Assembly: GCA_035543455.1 (NCBI GenBank)
Contig: DATKKE010000007.1
Coordinates: 1 to 57,685 of the forward strand
Source of the DNA: CAIKOD01 sp035543455
GTDB taxonomy: Archaea > Halobacteriota > Methanomicrobia > Methanomicrobiales > Methanospirillaceae
Direction of reading: 5' to 3'
DNA length: 57,685 nt
The notes under the pieces were generated by a model. The model ran no database searches. It worked only from the letters and a program-made list of their open reading frames with translations, and was not told where the DNA came from. Shown here in pieces: positions 46,063 to 54,669 of this stretch (positions are counted from its first letter, which is position 1; every line of letters begins with the position of its first letter). The position numbers and the translations under genes were made by a program.

Positions 46063-46743
46063 TCAGTTATTTGTATCCTCAACAATTATTCCGTCGCGTA
46101 ACCTGATAATCCTGTGGAAGTATTCCTTATGCCAGTCCTCATGCGAAACCATGACGATTGTCTGGTTCATGTCCTCGTTGATCTCCCGGAACAGGTCGAG
46201 GACCATCCGTGAATTTTCCGTGTCCAGATTTGCACACGGTTCATCGGCAAACAGGATGTCTGGTTTATTCACTACTGCCCGGGCAATAGCTACACGTTGC
46301 TGCTGCCCACCTGAAAGTTCCCTGGGCAGGTGGTCCCTCCGGTCGCAGAGACCAATTTTTTGCAATATGGCAAAACTGTCTTTCTGCGATTGCTCCTCAT
46401 TCCGGTCTTTCCGGAGCATTGCAGGGAGAGAAACGCTTTCCATTACCGTAAGGTCCGGGACGAGTGCGTAGTCCTGGAAGACGTAACCGAGCTTGTAAAG
46501 CCGGAACATCGTCCGTTCGTAATCGGTCAGGAGTGATATGTCCAGCCCGTCGATCATGATCCGGCCCGATGTTGGTATATCCAGCAACCCGAGCATGTGC
46601 AGGAGCGTGGTTTTGCCACTTCCACTCGGTCCCATGATGCCGAGAAACTCGCCCTTCCCGATATCAAGGGTCACACCATCAAGGGCTCGTACCACTACAT
46701 CTCCCATGCGATAGATTTTCCGTAAATCCCTGATTTCTATCAT
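46063..46743 (-). CDS. ABC transporter ATP-binding protein (MacB/LolD type)
   Basis: Energises the adjacent permease. The 226-residue protein has Walker A GPSGSGKTT, signature LSGGQQQRVAIARA, Walker B ILFADEP and the H-loop VMVSHE. The length is that of MacB/LolD-type ATPases. It follows the permease gene with a 2-base gap, in an operon with the beta-rich surface protein and a PadR regulator. Confidence 0.95.
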   Translation of the reverse strand: MIEIRDLRKIYRMGDVVVRALDGVTLDIGKGEFLGIMGPSGSGKTTLLHMLGLLDIPTSGRIMIDGLDISLLTDYERTMFRLYKLGYVFQDYALVPDLTVMESVSLPAMLRKDRNEEQSQKDSFAILQKIGLCDRRDHLPRELSGGQQQRVAIARAVVNKPDILFADEPCANLDTENSRMVLDLFREINEDMNQTIVMVSHEDWHKEYFHRIIRLRDGIIVEDTNN

Positions 46744-46745
46744 GA

Positions 46746-47960
46746 TTACGCCCTCATTGCTGTCTGGATATCTTCACGTGAAACCTGGTAAGCAGGTACA
46801 TATCCGGCCACGACCGATGCGAGGAAAAGTATCAGGGAATTCGTGATATAGTCCATGGGTGTCAGGAACAGGGTTGCAGACCATTCCGGAGTTACAATGG
46901 GATGGGCAGTAAGGTATACGGCCATAATCGAGGTAAGCACAATTCCGAAGAAGATTCCAAGGACCGCCATAATGATGACCTGGAACCCGTAGTTATGCAT
47001 GATGACCTCTTTATCCACGCCAATCGCCTTCAGGATCCCGATCTGCCGGCGGCTGTTGAGGGTCTTGATCGTGATGACGATGAAGAGCACGACGGTTGTT
47101 ATGATGATGCCTACAATAAGGGAGACCAGGTTAATAATTGCAAAACTCTGGAGTACCCGCCCCAGGTTCTTCGCCAGAAGGTCAGCCGTAGTCTGAACTT
47201 TGTCTGTTACCCCGTACTGAATCAGCTCGTTCTTGATGAAGGTCTCGGAGTAGCCCGGTTTTGCCTTGACAGTGATATAATCCGCATTATCAAGTGCCTT
47301 CGGGTCGACGAGCGCCATATCCGTTGAGGTGATATAGACGGTACTGTCCGCCTGACTCCAGCCGGTTAAATAGATCCCTTTTACCCGATAATCCTTGACA
47401 TATCCGTTTCCGTAATCAATGGTAATTGAATCTCCGACACGTACTCCCCCAAGCGAGGGCTGGAATTCATCCTCCTGCCGGATCGAAGGATCACCCGCCA
47501 CCGGTTTGCCGATGATCACCTCCCCGGTATCGCCTTCACCGAGGTAGCTTCCTGCGATCATTTTTGTATAGAGCGGGGAGACGTATTTCTCGTCGTTGGG
47601 CGATATCGCCCGGACCGAAACCCCGAGGATGCGCTGACGGTACTTGAGGGTTGCTCCCCTGGTGAAATGGGGGGTAGCCCTTTTCACACCGGGCATGCCA
47701 TTGATGAGGTCGAGCGTCGCGCTCAGATCGGAAACATACTGATCGCCCGATTTGGGACTGACAAGCACGTTCCCGACCTCGTAGTCCACGACCTGTTTTG
47801 TAATGCTCTGTCCGATCCCGTTGAAGAGACCCGGCAGGAAGACCATGTTGGTGAAGCACATCGCGATGATAAGGATAGTCAGGACTACGCTGGTCCTGCT
47901 TCCCCGCTGAAGCGAGCGGAGAGCGAGTAGAAACGCGACTTTCAGTTCTTTTTGTCCCAT
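46746..47960 (-). CDS. ABC transporter permease (FtsX/MacB-like)
   Basis: 404-residue permease with one N-terminal helix (about 22-45), a large extracytoplasmic domain (about 50-265) and three C-terminal helices (about 268-298, 330-360, 370-395), with QIGILKAIGVDKEVI in the conserved FtsX position. Such proteins move lipoproteins, peptides or antimicrobials, or drive conformational change in surface partners. Its start overlaps the end of the surface-protein gene by 19 bases. Confidence 0.92.
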   Translation of the reverse strand: MGQKELKVAFLLALRSLQRGSRTSVVLTILIIAMCFTNMVFLPGLFNGIGQSITKQVVDYEVGNVLVSPKSGDQYVSDLSATLDLINGMPGVKRATPHFTRGATLKYRQRILGVSVRAISPNDEKYVSPLYTKMIAGSYLGEGDTGEVIIGKPVAGDPSIRQEDEFQPSLGGVRVGDSITIDYGNGYVKDYRVKGIYLTGWSQADSTVYITSTDMALVDPKALDNADYITVKAKPGYSETFIKNELIQYGVTDKVQTTADLLAKNLGRVLQSFAIINLVSLIVGIIITTVVLFIVITIKTLNSRRQIGILKAIGVDKEVIMHNYGFQVIIMAVLGIFFGIVLTSIMAVYLTAHPIVTPEWSATLFLTPMDYITNSLILFLASVVAGYVPAYQVSREDIQTAMRA

Positions 47961-49210
47961 GGGAATGTTCCATCGCCTTTAGTCTTTGGCAGGTACCAAT
48001 AACGGTAACCGAGGAATCCAAGAATTCCAAGCACTATCAGCACCATAACGACCGTTCCGGTCCAGTCTGATGCGGGGACCCTGAGATTCATCTGTCTCGT
48101 CATGGTATGGACTCCCATGTCATCGGTATACGTAATCGTGAGGTTATAGGGATGGTTGCCCGATTTTGTTCCTTCGAGGAGGAATATTGCAGGGGCGTCG
48201 TTACCGGGTTTTATCTTGCCGATGAAGGCCTCTTTCGTCCCTTCAGCAGGCAGGTCAACCTTTGCCGAGACCTGTTTCGCTTCGCCTGTGCCGGTATTCT
48301 CAATCCGTATCGTGAGGTCAAACGGGGTATTCTCGGTGAGGCGGGGAGGATTCGTATCAACAGATACAAAACCAAGTTCTGCTTTACCTTTCACTGAAAT
48401 GTCAATCAAGGACTGGACGACATACGACGATCCATCAACCCAGTTGTACTGGATTGTCAGAGGCACTCTGATGAGGCCCGGGTTTAAGTTCTTGTCTGAA
48501 AGAAGTATGAGGCTGATATTCTGTTCCTTGCCGGGACCTACAGCACCGACATGGTAGAAATCGGTTGTTTTTGGGGCGATCATCGTACTGATGTTATCAA
48601 CTTTGACCGTTACGTCATCGGCCCCTGTCAGTCCGCCGTTTTTTATCGTGACCAGGACCGGTATTTCGTCGCCTGGATTTACCGTATCGGATAATGAGCT
48701 TTCAACAATAAGCACGGCTTGCTTTTGGATCCCAATCGGCGTATTCACGTTGACGGGAATCGGAAAACGTGTACTTTTACCCCCGGTCGTGTCGATCCAG
48801 ACTTCCGGATAATACAATCCGTTTACAACCGGTGCTTTTACCGTAAATGTGATCGGGATAGACTGGCCGGGACCGATCGCTCCAACATGGTCAAAATCCT
48901 GGCTGAGGACGGTCAAACCCTTTCCTTCGAGTCTGACATTTTCAATATTGACGTTGATGTCGGTTGTCGTCGATGTTATAAACTCACTCGCAACTACCCC
49001 TGAATTTTCTTTCTGCTGGGCCGTCGTTGCAGTATTTTTTAATACAACGGTGATAGTGCCGAGACTGTCTGGCATCATCACCGAAGGACTGACATGGTAT
49101 TCGCTGACCTGAACGGTCGGCTCACCGGCAGCTGACACCGGTGGAACCAGAGTTACACACATTATAACGATTGCCACGATCAATAATGCATACGAGATGT
49201 TTGATTTCAT
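47942..49210 (-). CDS. Membrane-anchored surface protein with CARDB-like repeats (COG1361 type)
   Basis: The 422-residue protein has an N-terminal signal (LLIVAIVIMCVTLVPPVSA), about three beta-sandwich repeats (each with TVxVxNxG-type motifs: LVTIKNGGLTGADDVTVKVD near 180, LTIRIENTGTGEAKQVSAKVD near 296) and a C-terminal helix (WTGTVVMVLIVLGILGFLGY) before a short basic tail. It is probably an extracytoplasmic partner of the ABC permease. It follows the padR gene on the same strand by 138 bases. Confidence 0.85.
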   Translation of the reverse strand: MKSNISYALLIVAIVIMCVTLVPPVSAAGEPTVQVSEYHVSPSVMMPDSLGTITVVLKNTATTAQQKENSGVVASEFITSTTTDINVNIENVRLEGKGLTVLSQDFDHVGAIGPGQSIPITFTVKAPVVNGLYYPEVWIDTTGGKSTRFPIPVNVNTPIGIQKQAVLIVESSLSDTVNPGDEIPVLVTIKNGGLTGADDVTVKVDNISTMIAPKTTDFYHVGAVGPGKEQNISLILLSDKNLNPGLIRVPLTIQYNWVDGSSYVVQSLIDISVKGKAELGFVSVDTNPPRLTENTPFDLTIRIENTGTGEAKQVSAKVDLPAEGTKEAFIGKIKPGNDAPAIFLLEGTKSGNHPYNLTITYTDDMGVHTMTRQMNLRVPASDWTGTVVMVLIVLGILGFLGYRYWYLPKTKGDGTFPWDKKN

Positions 49211-49348
49211 TAATTATTCCTCATAATTTTGATTCGCTTTACGATTTCTGTATCGTTAACCTGATTTCCGGATGAATTGGAGATCAGGAATGGGCTTTCC
49301 GGCATTACATTTTTTACAAAACCTCGGGAATAGCCCAATTTTCGCGAT

Positions 49349-49966
49349 TTAAGGAGTTATTTCACGGTAACGGTATAAATCTCCAATTTTATGGGATTGG
49401 TCTCCGGATTCGGATTTCACCTTTTTTTCCATCAGCTGATCGAGAGAAGCCAGTGTTTCTTCAGCCCATTTCCGATGGGTCTCATAGGCAAATATTCCGC
49501 ACGAGCTTACCATTTTGAAATACGGTTTAGCGGCATACGATTCAGGAAGATTGCCGATAAACTTTTCAACGTTCTTGAGAGCGTCATAATTTTCAATCGC
49601 CTTGTTCCTGAACATAATTACTTTCTCTTTAAGTATCTGCGGAGGGAGCTTATCCCCGAAAAATACCTTCAGGAGAATTTCAAATTCTTTTTGTTCCGGA
49701 GAAAATAGCCATTTTTTAAGCGTTTCAAGTCCTTCCGCAGAGATTGTATACACTTTCTTTTCCGGTCCTCCGTGTTCGTGATCTATTTTCATGGTGACGA
49801 GTCCTTCTTCTTCCAGTGCTTTAAGGGTCGGATAAATCTGGCCATACCCGATCTCCCAGAAATACCGGAATGAAATATCCACCCATTTTTTGATATCATA
49901 TCCTGACATAGGCTCAAGTCCGAGAAGTCCAAGGATGATGAACCGGGGGTACTGAATTTTAGGCAT
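49349..49966 (-). CDS. PadR-family transcriptional regulator
   Basis: 205-residue winged-helix repressor. The N-terminal PadR domain (about 5-80: IILGLLGLEPMSGYDIKKW, then WEIGYGQIYPTLKALEEEGL) is followed by a C-terminal helical dimerisation region (Vir_act_alpha_C-like). In this family such regulators repress an efflux or export operon and are released by a ligand. It is the first gene of the export module and has two copies of a near-palindrome in its own promoter. Confidence 0.92.
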   Translation of the reverse strand: MPKIQYPRFIILGLLGLEPMSGYDIKKWVDISFRYFWEIGYGQIYPTLKALEEEGLVTMKIDHEHGGPEKKVYTISAEGLETLKKWLFSPEQKEFEILLKVFFGDKLPPQILKEKVIMFRNKAIENYDALKNVEKFIGNLPESYAAKPYFKMVSSCGIFAYETHRKWAEETLASLDQLMEKKVKSESGDQSHKIGDLYRYREITP

Positions 49967-49987
49967 GAATATGTCACGGGATCCTGA

Positions 49988-50026
49988 TGATATGTATCAT
50001 ATTAATATGTATCATCATGATATAAA
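49988..50026 (-). promoter_or_regulatory. PadR promoter with tandem operator
   Basis: Two similar sites, TGATATGTATCA (49988-49999) and TAATATGTATCA (50003-50014), are 15 bases apart. Each has TGATA..TATCA-type inverted arms. A minus-strand TATA (TTTATATC, 50019-50026) lies directly next to the second site, and the first lies around the expected transcription start. Occupied sites would block the polymerase. This fits autorepression by the PadR protein and control of the export operon. Confidence 0.75.
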
Positions 50027-50202
50027 GAGTTGGTGGACCGGCCTGTGTGTGATGGGAATGCCCTGGAGGTCTGAAAGAACATTGATACGCACACCCCACT
50101 CTCTCCCGCAGATTCCAGGCTGTACAAATTTTTCTGTAAGCATTGCAATGTTAATGAACACGCCTATTCCGGATCTGACCTATAATCCCGGATAATCCCG
50201 AA

Positions 50203-50406
50203 TCAGTCATCGAGCGAATCGAGAAGAAAAACTTCGTCAATTGAAAGGTTGAAGTATTTTGCGATTTTGTATGCGAGGAAAAGGGACGGATCGTATTTTC
50301 CCTTTTCTATGGCGAGGATTGTCTGGCGAGTTACACCAAGGTCCTGGGCAAGAGTTTCCTGGGTGACTTCATGCATTGCCCGATACATCCTGATTCTGTT
50401 TTTCAT
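50203..50406 (-). CDS. XRE-family HTH regulator
   Basis: 67-residue single-domain HTH protein. RMYRAMHEVTQETLAQDLGV covers residues 5-24 and TRQTILAIEKGKYDPSLFLA covers 25-44, giving the recognition helix. It is the usual partner of DUF2178 membrane proteins in archaea. The DUF2178 gene lies 6 bases upstream on the same strand, so the two likely form a small autoregulated unit. Confidence 0.92.
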   Translation of the reverse strand: MKNRIRMYRAMHEVTQETLAQDLGVTRQTILAIEKGKYDPSLFLAYKIAKYFNLSIDEVFLLDSLDD

Positions 50407-50412
50407 TTTCAG

Positions 50413-50820
50413 TTACGCCCCGTATTTTTTGTTGTAATACAGGGAAAGAATCACGTAGACAAGTATTATGCAACAGAGAAAAAACATCATCCGAAAACCG
50501 TAAGCACCAATAACCCTGTTATAATGGTTTATGCCCATGCTGAAGGCTTCGAGAATAACCCAGAGTGCATAAAGGAACAGCACAACCCATGTGATCTGGA
50601 GAGTGCGTAAGGCAGTGATCTCATTGATCTTCTGTGTCCGTTCATCCCCGGTTACTTCATCGACATAGGATCTGCCGATATAGAGCATCGCTATTCCAAT
50701 AACAACCGCGATGATCGTTGGCATAGGTTCCCCTGCCTCAACCGACCATGCAAACACAAGCACTTCAATAAATGCCACAATAGCAATATAAAAGTAGTAC
50801 ATTACCCGTTTCATCAGCAC
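50413..50820 (-). CDS. DUF2178 membrane protein
   Basis: Four-helix membrane protein of 135 residues (hydrophobic near 6-24, 33-50, 71-94, 108-130). Its DEVTGDERTQKINEITALRT loop (about 53-72) is typical of the family, whose function is unknown. It pairs with the downstream XRE regulator as in many archaea. The start may be at the second Met (residue 3). Confidence 0.85.
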   Translation of the reverse strand: MLMKRVMYYFYIAIVAFIEVLVFAWSVEAGEPMPTIIAVVIGIAMLYIGRSYVDEVTGDERTQKINEITALRTLQITWVVLFLYALWVILEAFSMGINHYNRVIGAYGFRMMFFLCCIILVYVILSLYYNKKYGA

Positions 50821-51206
50821 ACCCTGTATATCCCGAAGGAGACAGATGATTTTTGTCGGTTATAGTGATCCTGATCTCCCTGGTGATAAAGAATATGATT
50901 TCAGGTGTCCCACGTCATGGAGACCAGCCTGACTGCGGAATACTCCATTGTTTTCCAGGTGTGTCATATCGCTTTGTAATCGATGATATTTAATCGAAGA
51001 TGGGATTAAAACTGGACAGGAAAACGATTAATTTCTCATTCACGATTAAACCTGTCCAATGGCCGTCCTGACGGGAATGGGGCATAAAGGGTGAAACCCC
51101 ACCAGTCGGGATTTTTTGGAGGTGATTGATGAAACTAATAATATCCTGGTCAGGGTTGTTGAATCATAAGAATCATCGGGAGTTCGATAGGTAAATCGAT
51201 CCGATT
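50821..51206. other. Intergenic region with an inverted repeat
   Basis: 386 bases with no gene. An 8-base inverted repeat TGGACAGG (51013-51020) / CCTGTCCA (51051-51058) is separated by 30 bases that contain two CGATTAA copies. A GGGGCATAAAGGGTGAAACC run (about 51080-51100) resembles a piece near 55775-55800. Confidence 0.4.
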
Positions 51207-52934
51207 TTAGAGAGTCCTGATGATCTCTCCCTGTTTCATGATGCTGATCCGCCCGCCGCTCTGGGAAACAACCACACCGATTGATTTCGTTGCAAGAGTC
51301 ATACCTGCAACTGATGCATGGCGTGCGCCCATCCCTTTTGGTATCCTTACATCACTGGTATCCACAGTAATATTTCTCCCGGCAGCCTCAACCAGTCCTT
51401 CTCCCGTTATAACAAAAGCCCCGTCGAGCAGGGCGAATTCTTTGATGTTTTCACGCATATTTTCATCGGTAATCCATCGTTCCGCTTCATGATGTCCGTA
51501 AAACGGGTTCAATACAAATTGTTTTGAATGGCTCATCACGTTCCCTGTATCGCCGATGATAAACGACGTACCGACAGGTTTTCCCTCTCTTCCCTCGTGG
51601 GCAATCTCAAGCGCGAGGCTCAGCGCTGCATGGAGTACATCGGGAAGGACATCCGTGTCCGAACAGATCGCCGTATAATCATCCGTGGAAAGAGGTACAT
51701 CGGGATTTTTTTTATTATTCTTCGTTATTTCTTCCCTTGTACCTACATTTCGCCCGGTATTAGCTGCTATCGTATCCCAGAGTGCGGCTTTTTCGAGATA
51801 TAAAGCTCTTTTATCCGGCGTAATCTCAGCCAGATTTCTTAAAAGGTGCGCACAAGCCGTGGCATTTTCGTGTGCCGTATTAAAATCCCTCTTCTCTATT
51901 GCTCGATAATACCCTTCTGCAAGTTTCGCGACTGACTTCGGGAGATCCGGCATGAAATTTTCATTTCTTTTATGAATAGATCTCTGAAGGAACCCCCCGA
52001 TTATAATCACAGCCAGGATCGATACAATGATGATAAGAATGAACATCTGATTCTGGGGAGGCTCCTGTCTCACGGGCGGGGCAGGTGACGTTTCCTGATT
52101 ATTAACTTCGAATGCGACAGTTCTCGTTGTTTTTACCCCGTCTGATCTGAGGGCACTGATATTGACCGTGTATAATCCTTCCTTTTTGTAAGTATGTGAA
52201 GCCGGGAACGAAGTATTTGCGTCGAAGGACCCGTCACCCCAGTCGATCGTTAGTGAACGTATGGTGGCATTCAGCAGACCAGGATCCGAATACCCGTTCA
52301 GGGTTACATTGAGATGCTCGATTGCAGGTGAAAAGAGCGTAATCGAAGGCGTAATAACTGGAATCGGCAGGGGGGGTGCCTGGCTGCCGGTGAACGAAGG
52401 CACTATATCTGTTGGAACTATTTCTGCTGTTCTGGAGACATTTACCCCGATAGTCCGGGAGACATCCTGACCGTCGCTCTGGAACGCAGTAATATTAATG
52501 CTGTAGTGACCGGGAACTTCATAGGAATGTGCGAAAGGAAAATTATGTGATTCGGGTTGGCTCGCGTCTCCCCAGTCCCATATCAATGCAGTGATTGATG
52601 TCGCTGAAGACCCGGATGCGGCGATGCCATTCACTGTTGCTGTCAGGCCGTTGGTATCAGGGGGATTAACAAGGAGAACGGGAGGTGAATTAATGAGAAC
52701 GGTACGGTTCGTTGAATTGTTCAGTGTAACAATTCCCGTGGGATAAACAGTAACGTTGTTGATTGATCCTGTCGTATTCATCGTCGATGGTGTGACGTTC
52801 CCCGCTATTCCGGAACTATTTGAACTGTTATTCAGGGTTGTTATAGTTGTCTGGTTACCCTGCGAGTCTGCTATGGCGGCGAATATAAAAAGCGAAACGA
52901 TTAAAATGCTGCTCAATATCGTTTCCACTTTCAT
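51207..52934 (-). CDS. Membrane diadenylate cyclase with two extracellular PKD domains
   Basis: Makes the second messenger c-di-AMP from two ATP. The 575 residues run in order: an N-terminal signal or anchor helix (about 5-22); an Asn/Thr-rich stretch; PKD domain 1 (about 83-168, IWDWGDA at 118-124); PKD domain 2 (about 195-278, DWGDGS at 231-236); a membrane helix (about 297-316); a cytoplasmic helical segment (about 325-395); and a DisA_N/DAC domain (about 415-572). The DAC signatures DGA (504-506) and RHAS (538-541, in GMGARHASVAGM) match archaeal DacZ-type cyclases. The membrane link between surface PKD domains and a cyclase is the unusual part. The ribosome binding site GAGGGGCG precedes the ATG. 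Confidence 0.9.
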   Translation of the reverse strand: MKVETILSSILIVSLFIFAAIADSQGNQTTITTLNNSSNSSGIAGNVTPSTMNTTGSINNVTVYPTGIVTLNNSTNRTVLINSPPVLLVNPPDTNGLTATVNGIAASGSSATSITALIWDWGDASQPESHNFPFAHSYEVPGHYSINITAFQSDGQDVSRTIGVNVSRTAEIVPTDIVPSFTGSQAPPLPIPVITPSITLFSPAIEHLNVTLNGYSDPGLLNATIRSLTIDWGDGSFDANTSFPASHTYKKEGLYTVNISALRSDGVKTTRTVAFEVNNQETSPAPPVRQEPPQNQMFILIIIVSILAVIIIGGFLQRSIHKRNENFMPDLPKSVAKLAEGYYRAIEKRDFNTAHENATACAHLLRNLAEITPDKRALYLEKAALWDTIAANTGRNVGTREEITKNNKKNPDVPLSTDDYTAICSDTDVLPDVLHAALSLALEIAHEGREGKPVGTSFIIGDTGNVMSHSKQFVLNPFYGHHEAERWITDENMRENIKEFALLDGAFVITGEGLVEAAGRNITVDTSDVRIPKGMGARHASVAGMTLATKSIGVVVSQSGGRISIMKQGEIIRTL

Positions 52935-53131
52935 GGTTCGCCCCTCATATTCATCAGGATACTGCCTATGTTTTAAATATCGTTCTGATTCTTATTAAAG
53001 CGTAAAGATTTATGTCCTGCGGGTAATTAGTGAGCCGACGGTAGTTTTTCTGCAGATGTCACACTCGCAGTTCAGGAAATAAGATAACAGCATCGAATTG
53101 TTCCAGGTATTCCCGTATCTGGTAACCGGCA

Positions 53132-53332
53132 TCAGTCAATCGGTTCAAAACCCCGTGCAAATCCGGATTTGTATTCGTTCTCGTGTTCTCGTAACCACGC
53201 TGCGGCATTCATATAACCCCTGTCTTCAGCCATGGTGATGATTTTCTGATAATCCAGCGTATAATGGACCTCCCGGTTAAGGGGGACCAGTTCATTATAG
53301 ACTTTTTTTGGAACCCGGACTTTTTCAATCAT
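53132..53332 (-). CDS. Hypothetical small protein, 66 residues
   Basis: I do not recognise it. The sequence is MIEKVRVPKKVYNELVPLNR then a stretch EVHYTLDYQKIITMAEDRGY and a basic-acidic tail. It looks like a small, soluble helical protein with no membrane segment. The start is the ATG at 53332. A TTG two codons upstream is also possible. Its neighbours give no clue to role. Confidence 0.55.
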   Translation of the reverse strand: MIEKVRVPKKVYNELVPLNREVHYTLDYQKIITMAEDRGYMNAAAWLREHENEYKSGFARGFEPID

Positions 53333-53467
53333 ATACAATCATATGTCTCCCCGGCAGTTTTTAATAGTTATACCCGGGTCAGCCGTACCGATTATGGGCA
53401 TAGGAGACGGACATCCGATCGGTTAGCAGGGATAAACAACGTGGTGTCTCTGCTGATTGCAGGAACC

Positions 53468-53477
53468 CTTAAATAAT
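53468..53477 (+). promoter_or_regulatory. TATA box of the small membrane protein gene
   Basis: CTTAAATAAT is centred about 29 bases before the ATG at 53501, so transcription would start at or next to the start codon (leaderless mRNA). No Shine-Dalgarno is present. Confidence 0.5.
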
Positions 53478-53500
53478 TTTTCGGTTTATACTCATTCACC

Positions 53501-53713
53501 ATGGATTTACTGGATGGCAGAGGTTGGGTTTTTTATTCTTTGATTTCGCTGGTAGCACTATTGTGGGCAGGTTTTATCTACCAGCAGGGAATTCTGCTCT
53601 GGGTCAGTCTTTTTATCACGCTTTGTGTTCTCGGAATGTCGGCGATCCTACTCGTCTTTCTGGTCACCGAATCGAGGGACCAGAAACCCGGGGACGATAA
53701 AAATCTTCGATAA
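53501..53713 (+). CDS. Small two-helix membrane protein
   Basis: 70-residue protein with two hydrophobic segments (about 10-30 and 31-54) and a charged C-terminus (ESRDQKPGDDKNLR), probably cytoplasmic. The family is unknown. It resembles in layout the small protein at 38911-39108 but not in sequence. The TATA box 29 bases upstream supports it being expressed. Confidence 0.55.
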   Translation: MDLLDGRGWVFYSLISLVALLWAGFIYQQGILLWVSLFITLCVLGMSAILLVFLVTESRDQKPGDDKNLR

Positions 53714-54029
53714 ATTTCCAGGGGTGAGTCTGGAGGGAATTATTTCCGACAGGCTTATTTCTTGGGTTTTTCAGCCAATCCAATAAATAACGGTCTGAAA
53801 TCTTTATCAGCTCTTCGCGAACGCCAATGTTCCGGTTATTGTCGTGTAACCATAGTACGGCAGTGATCTCCCGGTTTCCACCGGGGAACGATCAGAACAA
53901 CCTGAATTATTACATTCATTTCGCGAATATACAAAGAATATCTCATCGGAACCAAAAAATTGTTTTTCTCGATTGGGATTTTAGAGGAATATCAATACGG
54001 TTGATCCCGTAAAGAGTATGAATTAAAAG
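53714..54029. other. Spacer before thiE, no gene seen
   Basis: 316 bases between the convergent small membrane protein gene and thiE. Short frames exist but none looks like a gene. Confidence 0.4.
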
Positions 54030-54668
54030 TCATTCGACCTTTTTTCTTTTGCATTCAGCGATACGTGACTTCAGGTCCCGCGATGCCCGGGTAATATCAG
54101 GACTGCTTACTACCGCTGATATTACTGCGACCCCATCCGCGCCTGCATCAATCACATCCCGGACGTTATGCAGTCCTATCCCTCCAATGGCTATTACCGG
54201 TATAGAAACGGATCTCCTGATCTCCCGGATCATATCAGTTCCGAGTCCCGGACCCGCATCTTTCTTTGAACCTGTGGTGAATACCGGACTTACCGCGACA
54301 TAATCAGCTCCATCCCTGCAGGCTGTTCGCGCTTCATCTGCCGATTCCACAGATATTCCAATACAGTATGGTCTGGGCAATATGATCCGTGCCGAGGATA
54401 ACGGCATATCCTCTTTTCCCAGGTGAACACCATCTGCCCCCGAAGCAAGAGCAATATCGACCCGGTCATTGACGATGAACAAGGCCCCGGATTGGCGGGT
54501 ATGGACCCTGATCCTGAGAGCTGTCTCAAGTAACCTCCTCCCCCCTGCTGTTTTATCCCTCAACTGGATTACATCGGCACCGCCCTCGAGCGCTTTTTTT
54601 GCTATCTCCTCGTGGGAAAGACCGTGGGAAAGGGTTTCATCCGTAACAATATACAAATCGTATGCCAT
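54030..54668 (-). CDS. thiE: Thiamine-phosphate synthase ThiE
   Basis: Couples HMP-diphosphate with HET-phosphate to make thiamine phosphate. The 212-residue TIM barrel has the family motifs: VIQLRDK near residue 33, FIVNDRVDIALASGADGVHLGKEDMP (about 64-89), and the late GADYVAVSPVFTTGSKKDAGPG and PVIAIGGI. It is the second gene of the thiM-thiE pair, one base after thiM. No thiD is in the window. Confidence 0.95.
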   Translation of the reverse strand: MAYDLYIVTDETLSHGLSHEEIAKKALEGGADVIQLRDKTAGGRRLLETALRIRVHTRQSGALFIVNDRVDIALASGADGVHLGKEDMPLSSARIILPRPYCIGISVESADEARTACRDGADYVAVSPVFTTGSKKDAGPGLGTDMIREIRRSVSIPVIAIGGIGLHNVRDVIDAGADGVAVISAVVSSPDITRASRDLKSRIAECKRKKVE

Positions 54669-54669
54669 T

